From the NCBI GenBank assembly GCA_977017575.1, contig CDRNVI010000063.1, positions 615,993 through 679,992 on the forward strand: DNA of 64,000 nucleotides. Reading direction: 5' to 3'. The notes beneath the pieces were generated by a model. That model saw only the letters and a list, made by a program, of their open reading frames with translations, was not told the DNA's origin and made no database searches. A program made the translations under genes and the position numbers. Positions 57,501 to 64,000 of the stretch are shown here, piece by piece (within the stretch, counting starts at the first letter, position 1; each line of letters opens with the position of its first letter). Source of the DNA: Paramoeba atlantica. Its lineage: Eukaryota; Discosea.

Positions 57501-58867
57501 GCGAGAGCGCCCCATGATCGACAAGAGTTCGAGGTTGCTCGATATTGGTCGTGAACTTTATTGATGAAATTCTTCCTATCCTCACTATTTCGAAGAGAAA
57601 TCCACGAGAGCTGATTCGTATTCGTTTTGGGATCACTGACTCGCCATTTAATTTTAATTCTGGCTATAACACAACAGTGAGTAGTAGGAATGGGTGCCTT
57701 GATCACTTTGTGTCGTTGAATTGCCGATGCAAATCTGCTACAAATAAATATGTGATCTAACTGCCTTAAAGCTTTGTTTGGTAATTCGCATGTCCATTTC
57801 CGACTACTTGGACAAAGACTGTGCGCAGACTTACAGTCTATAGAACAAGAAAGTCCTTTAAGACGGGCGGCCGCAATGGGATCTAGATCCTTATTTGTTA
57901 TATGTGTCAAAGGTGCATTAAAGTCGCCCAGCACAATTAATGGGCGACGCGGGTTGCTTTCCCTTATTCTCAAGCAGCAACGTTCGAGTTCTCCGTAGAA
58001 CTCCGTAACCTCGACGTCCTTAGAATCGCGTGTAGGAGAATATACGTTAATAACTGTTGCGACTCCTTCCTCCATCTCAAATTCACCCGACATAATCCTT
58101 TCACTGATTTTAGATACCTTAGACAAGGGAAAAGTGCTGACGAATCCCATTCCATTGTATGCATCCTTTGCGCGCGCTGGAATGAGGCTCAAGTGAAACT
58201 CTGCGTTCCGATATTGTACTTTGCGGTGAAGGACATCCGACTTTTCAGAAGATGGGAATCTAAATCGCGTTTCCTGCAGGCCCAGAATATTTATTCCCTT
58301 CAGATCAATGAAGGTAAGTACTTCGCAAAGGTGTCCGCACTTTCGTAGGCTAAACTCGTCTTCACCTTTCAGCTTAAGAGTAGTTACGTTCAAGGTTCCC
58401 ACACTCAACATTCTCTTCACAGCGGGGCCCCCAGGGCCCACCAAGTCACGGAGAGCACGTTTGCCAGACTGTGCCCTGTATTTGCGAGAGCGCTTTTTGA
58501 AACGACGTCTACGCTTAGGCGCACAAACCCGAGCAGCACAGAGGACGATGTGAGGACTACATGGAGGGAACGGAAGCGTAAATCGCGAACACTGAGCGTA
58601 GCGAACACGCCAGCGGCTCGGCACCCAACTCTCTACTACCCCCTCCCAAACACTGTAGTTCGATGAATCCGCGTACCTCCAAACCACCGAAAGCTTAGCG
58701 CCTAAACAAAGCAGTCGCATAATGTGTCCTAACGACCTCGCGCGGAGTTTAGCAGATTCCGTTCCACCCTTCGCAGGACGGAAAAGAATCCCCCGATCAA
58801 GCTTGGAACACGCAAGAAGATTCATAATAGCAGTGGGCATGCGTGCACCGGAAGCATCCGCCATTTT
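54573..58867 (-). mobile_element. Full-length ingi-like LINE with intact ORF and pentanucleotide tail
   Basis: In minus-strand order: minisatellite array, 12-nt gap, ATG at 58864, 1359-aa ORF, about 190 bp 3' UTR, then a short run of TTGGA units (54573-54594) where it joins family A coding sequence. Orientation is the same as the host fragment. The array side continues to the window end, so the far half of the host copy is not visible. Confidence 0.8.
54785..58864 (-). CDS. Ingi-like retrotransposon polyprotein: barrel, APE endonuclease, RT, RNase H
   Basis: 1359 aa, intact. Residues 55-110: barrel (LSVVWRY....VWEGVVESW....WRVRYA....LPFPPCSPHIVL). Basic stretch 115-135. APE about 152-405: N159, E198 (LQETR), D314/N316 (GDFN), D370 (LDH), H396 (TTH). 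RT about 590-890: NWRPI, D741 (FIDF), LQGDVLAPYLF, YADD 850-853. RNase H about 1145-1290: D1151 (YTDGS), E1194, D1217 (HTDS), NDEAD. The Lys-rich tail lacks a clear zinc finger. It is clearly related to but well diverged from the protein at 31024. All catalytic boxes look intact. Confidence 0.88.
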   Translation of the reverse strand: MADASGARMPTAIMNLLACSKLDRGILFRPAKGGTESAKLRARSLGHIMRLLCLGAKLSVVWRYADSSNYSVWEGVVESWVPSRWRVRYAQCSRFTLPFPPCSPHIVLCAARVCAPKRRRRFKKRSRKYRAQSGKRALRDLVGPGGPAVKRMLSVGTLNVTTLKLKGEDEFSLRKCGHLCEVLTFIDLKGINILGLQETRFRFPSSEKSDVLHRKVQYRNAEFHLSLIPARAKDAYNGMGFVSTFPLSKVSKISERIMSGEFEMEEGVATVINVYSPTRDSKDVEVTEFYGELERCCLRIRESNPRRPLIVLGDFNAPLTHITNKDLDPIAAARLKGLSCSIDCKSAHSLCPSSRKWTCELPNKALRQLDHIFICSRFASAIQRHKVIKAPIPTTHCCVIARIKIKWRVSDPKTNTNQLSWISLRNSEDRKNFINKVHDQYRATSNSCRSWGALAQYMKNAVKTFKKPTKRNLNKEAVKDSKIHDLRGLYHKSRNKKVFNALVKENKAEVEEIISDECLEIEKQLRKNHSNPWRTIRKICGQYRDTFSTNGSSRNDKLNEIRSYFMKFSGADDGDPNLSFELLPPPLVPISDAAFTSEELSTSLEHFRRGKTPGSDGIPMEALQAIAVHPDLRSHLLNIINQVHETGVTEEAWRNTLQIPIPKKGDLTNIENWRPICVVNSVVKLMNHMILSRIRPNIEKSLRGNQYGFRPNRATSGAQIIMNEIKTKAFRGQGLSVAFIDFAKAFPSVSFAAIKASLHAFRVGPCLSKMIMSIYDELKGTVRTSIGITKPFPITTGILQGDVLAPYLFVMVLDRILNKALDGKSDGVLLSSRGTRKRGLHEKRLSDIEYADDIALFSDTKIGLTNMIDNVAEESRKANLKLAVGANKTAWLTFGKSQMSSESLNSKFSGMIPKVTSYKHLGHRQENDFTSTVKDRLKLAWGSLFRMNGIWSSPLSPETKLRLYDSIVYPVLNFGTGALSISKSMLRRIDVEVNNMRRIVCQCNRLDEYGMSYPNASLYLETERFSTIHKVQRAKLVGHMLRHSSDFQELVQWKQRPNARNLSPSEACFKDLNITLEEALVFASDREHWYRLTEKLRRELEPLIEYEKIGSAKWKTALAKAKKQKSPSELQFVEESNVPFPAYKAIQIYTDGSVLPMKNTKEIRSGIGIVVLKPRCEPSRISIPLESDTIERVEILAFQHALLQLPSKPCACLFHTDSYYLWDFFHNLRYRRRIVGYKGVLNGDLFSQLDGKLRSLKHDLYSIYMCKVKGHSGNKWNDEADGLALIAARKVPRPPEQKKRKTSNDSNASQIDKSLEKLIKHRTLEKGKTKTNPAPKRGAEAKVTLCGKIAKTGGKRAPS

Positions 58868-58876
58868 GCAAATAAA

Positions 58877-61800
58877 TTTACAAAAAACTTGATCTTTACA
58901 AAAAACTTGATCTTTACAAAAAACTTGATCTTTACAAAAAACTTGATCTTTACAAAAAACTTGATCTTTACAAAAAACTTGATCTTTACAAAAAACTTGA
59001 TCTTTACAAAAAACTTGATCTTTACAAAAAACTTGATCTTTACAAAAAACTTGATCTTTACAAAAAACTTGATCTTTACAAAAAACTTGATCTTTACAAA
59101 AAACTTGATCTTTACAAAAAACTTGATCTTTACAAAAAACTTGATCTTTACAAAAAACTTGATCTTTACAAAAAACTTGATCTTTACAAAAAACTTGATC
59201 TTTACAAAAAACTTGATCTTTACAAAAAACTTGATCTTTACAAAAAACTTGATCTTTACAAAAAACTTGATCTTTACAAAAAACTTGATCTTTACAAAAA
59301 ACTTGATCTTTACAAAAAACTTGATCTTTACAAAAAACTTGATCTTTACAAAAAACTTGATCTTTACAAAAAACTTGATCTTTACAAAAAACTTGATCTT
59401 TACAAAAAACTTGATCTTTACAAAAAACTTGATCTTTACAAAAAACTTGATCTTTACAAAAAACTTGATCTTTACAAAAAACTTGATCTTTACAAAAAAC
59501 TTGATCTTTACAAAAAACTTGATCTTTACAAAAAACTTGATCTTTACAAAAAACTTGATCTTTACAAAAAACTTGATCTTTACAAAAAACTTGATCTTTA
59601 CAAAAAACTTGATCTTTACAAAAAACTTGATCTTTACAAAAAACTTGATCTTTACAAAAAACTTGATCTTTACAAAAAACTTGATCTTTACAAAAAACTT
59701 GATCTTTACAAAAAACTTGATCTTTACAAAAAACTTGATCTTTACAAAAAACTTGATCTTTACAAAAAACTTGATCTTTACAAAAAACTTGATCTTTACA
59801 AAAAACTTGATCTTTACAAAAAACTTGATCTTTACAAAAAACTTGATCTTTACAAAAAACTTGATCTTTACAAAAAACTTGATCTTTACAAAAAACTTGA
59901 TCTTTACAAAAAACTTGATCTTTACAAAAAACTTGATCTTTACAAAAAACTTGATCTTTACAAAAAACTTGATCTTTACAAAAAACTTGATCTTTACAAA
60001 AAACTTGATCTTTACAAAAAACTTGATCTTTACAAAAAACTTGATCTTTACAAAAAACTTGATCTTTACAAAAAACTTGATCTTTACAAAAAACTTGATC
60101 TTTACAAAAAACTTGATCTTTACAAAAAACTTGATCTTTACAAAAAACTTGATCTTTACAAAAAACTTGATCTTTACAAAAAACTTGATCTTTACAAAAA
60201 ACTTGATCTTTACAAAAAACTTGATCTTTACAAAAAACTTGATCTTTACAAAAAACTTGATCTTTACAAAAAACTTGATCTTTACAAAAAACTTGATCTT
60301 TACAAAAAACTTGATCTTTACAAAAAACTTGATCTTTACAAAAAACTTGATCTTTACAAAAAACTTGATCTTTACAAAAAACTTGATCTTTACAAAAAAC
60401 TTGATCTTTACAAAAAACTTGATCTTTACAAAAAACTTGATCTTTACAAAAAACTTGATCTTTACAAAAAACTTGATCTTTACAAAAAACTTGATCTTTA
60501 CAAAAAACTTGATCTTTACAAAAAACTTGATCTTTACAAAAAACTTGATCTTTACAAAAAACTTGATCTTTACAAAAAACTTGATCTTTACAAAAAACTT
60601 GATCTTTACAAAAAACTTGATCTTTACAAAAAACTTGATCTTTACAAAAAACTTGATCTTTACAAAAAACTTGATCTTTACAAAAAACTTGATCTTTACA
60701 AAAAACTTGATCTTTACAAAAAACTTGATCTTTACAAAAAACTTGATCTTTACAAAAAACTTGATCTTTACAAAAAACTTGATCTTTACAAAAAACTTGA
60801 TCTTTACAAAAAACTTGATCTTTACAAAAAACTTGATCTTTACAAAAAACTTGATCTTTACAAAAAACTTGATCTTTACAAAAAACTTGATCTTTACAAA
60901 AAACTTGATCTTTACAAAAAACTTGATCTTTACAAAAAACTTGATCTTTACAAAAAACTTGATCTTTACAAAAAACTTGATCTTTACAAAAAACTTGATC
61001 TTTACAAAAAACTTGATCTTTACAAAAAACTTGATCTTTACAAAAAACTTGATCTTTACAAAAAACTTGATCTTTACAAAAAACTTGATCTTTACAAAAA
61101 ACTTGATCTTTACAAAAAACTTGATCTTTACAAAAAACTTGATCTTTACAAAAAACTTGATCTTTACAAAAAACTTGATCTTTACAAAAAACTTGATCTT
61201 TACAAAAAACTTGATCTTTACAAAAAACTTGATCTTTACAAAAAACTTGATCTTTACAAAAAACTTGATCTTTACAAAAAACTTGATCTTACAAAAAACT
61301 TGATCTTACAAAAAACTTGATCTTACAAAAAACTTGATCTTACAAAAAACTTGATCTTACAAAAAACTTGATCTTACAAAAAACTTGATCTTACAAAAAA
61401 CTTGATCTTACAAAAAACTTGATCTTACAAAAAACTTGATCTTACAAAAAACTTGATCTTACAAAAAACTTGATCTTACAAAAAACTTGATCTTACAAAA
61501 AACTTGATCTTACAAAAAACTTGATCTTACAAAAAACTTGATCTTACAAAAAACTTGATCTTACAAAAAACTTGATCTTACAAAAAACTTGATCTTACAA
61601 AAAACTTGATCTTACAAAAAACTTGATCTTACAAAAAACTTGATCTTACAAAAAACTTGATCTTACAAAAAACTTGATCTTACAAAAAACTTGATCTTAC
61701 AAAAAACTTGATCTTACAAAAAACTTGATCTTACAAAAAACTTGATCTTACAAAAAACTTGATCTTACAAAAAACTTGATCTTACAAAAAACTTGATCTT

Positions 61801-64000
61801 ACAAAAAACTTGATCTTACAAAAAACTTGATCTTACAAAAAACTTGATCTTACAAAAAACTTGATCTTACAAAAAACTTGATCTTACAAAAAACTTGATC
61901 TTACAAAAAACTTGATCTTACAAAAAACTTGATCTTACAAAAAACTTGATCTTACAAAAAACTTGATCTTACAAAAAACTTGATCTTACAAAAAACTTGA
62001 TCTTACAAAAAACTTGATCTTACAAAAAACTTGATCTTACAAAAAACTTGATCTTACAAAAAACTTGATCTTACAAAAAACTTGATCTTACAAAAAACTT
62101 GATCTTACAAAAAACTTGATCTTACAAAAAACTTGATCTTACAAAAAACTTGATCTTACAAAAAACTTGATCTTACAAAAAACTTGATCTTACAAAAAAC
62201 TTGATCTTACAAAAAACTTGATCTTACAAAAAACTTGATCTTACAAAAAACTTGATCTTACAAAAAACTTGATCTTACAAAAAACTTGATCTTACAAAAA
62301 ACTTGATCTTACAAAAAACTTGATCTTACAAAAAACTTGATCTTACAAAAAACTTGATCTTACAAAAAACTTGATCTTACAAAAAACTTGATCTTACAAA
62401 AAACTTGATCTTACAAAAAACTTGATCTTACAAAAAACTTGATCTTACAAAAAACTTGATCTTACAAAAAACTTGATCTTACAAAAAACTTGATCTTACA
62501 AAAAACTTGATCTTACAAAAAACTTGATCTTACAAAAAACTTGATCTTACAAAAAACTTGATCTTACAAAAAACTTGATCTTACAAAAAACTTGATCTTA
62601 CAAAAAACTTGATCTTACAAAAAACTTGATCTTACAAAAAACTTGATCTTACAAAAAACTTGATCTTACAAAAAACTTGATCTTACAAAAAACTTGATCT
62701 TACAAAAAACTTGATCTTACAAAAAACTTGATCTTACAAAAAACTTGATCTTACAAAAAACTTGATCTTACAAAAAACTTGATCTTACAAAAAACTTGAT
62801 CTTACAAAAAACTTGATCTTACAAAAAACTTGATCTTACAAAAAACTTGATCTTACAAAAAACTTGATCTTACAAAAAACTTGATCTTACAAAAAACTTG
62901 ATCTTACAAAAAACTTGATCTTACAAAAAACTTGATCTTACAAAAAACTTGATCTTACAAAAAACTTGATCTTTACAAAAAACTTGATCTTTACAAAAAA
63001 CTTGATCTTTACAAAAAACTTGATCTTTACAAAAAACTTGATCTTTACAAAAAACTTGATCTTTACAAAAAACTTGATCTTTACAAAAAACTTGATCTTT
63101 ACAAAAAACTTGATCTTTACAAAAAACTTGATCTTTACAAAAAACTTGATCTTTACAAAAAACTTGATCTTTACAAAAAACTTGATCTTTACAAAAAACT
63201 TGATCTTTACAAAAAACTTGATCTTTACAAAAAACTTGATCTTTACAAAAAACTTGATCTTTACAAAAAACTTGATCTTTACAAAAAACTTGATCTTTAC
63301 AAAAAACTTGATCTTTACAAAAAACTTGATCTTTACAAAAAACTTGATCTTTACAAAAAACTTGATCTTTACAAAAAACTTGATCTTTACAAAAAACTTG
63401 ATCTTTACAAAAAACTTGATCTTTACAAAAAACTTGATCTTTACAAAAAACTTGATCTTTACAAAAAACTTGATCTTTACAAAAAACTTGATCTTACAAA
63501 AAACTTGATCTTACAAAAAACTTGATCTTACAAAAAACTTGATCTTACAAAAAACTTGATCTTACAAAAAACTTGATCTTACAAAAAACTTGATCTTACA
63601 AAAAACTTGATCTTACAAAAAACTTGATCTTACAAAAAACTTGATCTTACAAAAAACTTGATCTTACAAAAAACTTGATCTTACAAAAAACTTGATCTTA
63701 CAAAAAACTTGATCTTACAAAAAACTTGATCTTACAAAAAACTTGATCTTACAAAAAACTTGATCTTACAAAAAACTTGATCTTACAAAAAACTTGATCT
63801 TACAGAAAACTTGATCTTACAAAAAACTTGATCTTACAAAAAACTTGATCTTACAAAAAACTTGATCTTACAAAAAACTTGATCTTACAAAAAACTTGAT
63901 CTTACAAAAAACTTGATCTTACAAAAAACTTGATCTTACAAAAAACTTGATCTTACAAAAAACTTGATCTTACAAAAAACTTGATCTTACAAAAAACTTG
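58877..64000. repeat. 17/18-bp minisatellite, block 4 (over 290 copies, runs off the window)
   Basis: Tandem ACTTGATCTTTACAAAAA; on the minus strand, the sense of the adjacent LINE, it reads TTTTTGTAAAGATCAAGT, clearly related to blocks 1-3. Units are 18 bp at 58877 to about 61285, 17 bp (one T fewer) to about 62968, 18 bp to about 63491, then 17 bp to the end. One unit near 63805 has G for A. The hexapeptide-repeat frames in the 18-bp stretches are not treated as genes. Confidence 0.95.

Noticed and set aside
58889-61303. Long frame encoding a repeated IFTKNL hexapeptide, and similar frames in the other arrays (6784-8535, 26593-31174)
   Set aside because: The 18-bp period is divisible by three, so any frame without a stop in one unit stays open. 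Frames end exactly where a single base is gained or lost.
58877-64000. Telomere
   Set aside because: The unit is not TTAGGG-like, is T/A-rich rather than G-rich, and related arrays sit internally in both orientations.

Overview
The window looks like a solid island of nested retrotransposons from a euglenozoan flagellate (kinetoplastid or diplonemid). No host gene, tRNA or rRNA gene was recognised. The lineage call rests on three things. (1) Several elements begin with a 35-39 nt sequence ending in GATACAGTTTCTGTACC plus TTGTTG, which matches the trans-spliced leader (SL) exon of kinetoplastids and diplonemids as I remember it. (2) The tyrosine-recombinase element has the gag / recombinase / RT-RNase H order and split repeats of trypanosomatid VIPER. 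(3) The APE-RT-RNase H elements resemble trypanosomatid ingi/L1Tc.

Four groups fill the window. Family A: R2/CRE-like non-LTR elements with a late PD-(D/E)xK-type nuclease around an RSG(P/T)DL motif. It includes the copy at 44457-48142, intact over 1162 aa, and damaged copies at 1-739, 754-1516, 1649-2356, 11496-14872, 16680-20700 and 53674-54575. Family B: a second R2/CRE-like group with C2H2 fingers, YLDD RT and an RPGDV nuclease. It includes the copy at 38580-43298, intact over 1341 aa, and partial copies at 3967-4795, 24517-26776 and 35758-38580. Ingi-like LINEs: two intact ORFs (31024-35319 +, 54785-58864 -) and fragments at 5186-6822 and 48143-49590. VIPER/DIRS-like fossils lie at 8511-11495, 15963-24516 (split by a family A element) and about 49591-52329 (a divergent, broken relative).

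Layout. 1-4795: minus-strand R2-like fragments stacked with a poly(A) tail between each, plus a small SL-headed internally deleted element (2493-3316). 4796-8510: two blocks of an 18-bp minisatellite flanking an ingi-like 3' half. 8511-26776: VIPER-like and family A/B elements on the plus strand. 26777-31008: 4.2 kb of 18-bp repeats ending 15 bp before an intact ingi-like ORF. 35758-48142: family B and A elements on the minus strand, including both intact R2-like ORFs. 48143-53790: chimeric fossils, a 177-bp satellite and fragments. 54576-64000: a second intact ingi-like element, headed by more than 5 kb of 17/18-bp repeats that run off the window.

The most notable patterns are: SL exons at the heads of R2-like elements, with one element's poly(A) abutting the SL of the next; a predicted N-terminal beta-barrel motif shared by ingi-like, family A and VIPER-like proteins; an N-terminal GS(W/Y)DQF...YTTxIPQ module shared by families A and B; 18-bp arrays at the heads of ingi-like elements, each array with its own monomer; and compensatory base changes in 3' UTR hairpins of family B. 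All assignments come from reading the sequence; no database search was run.
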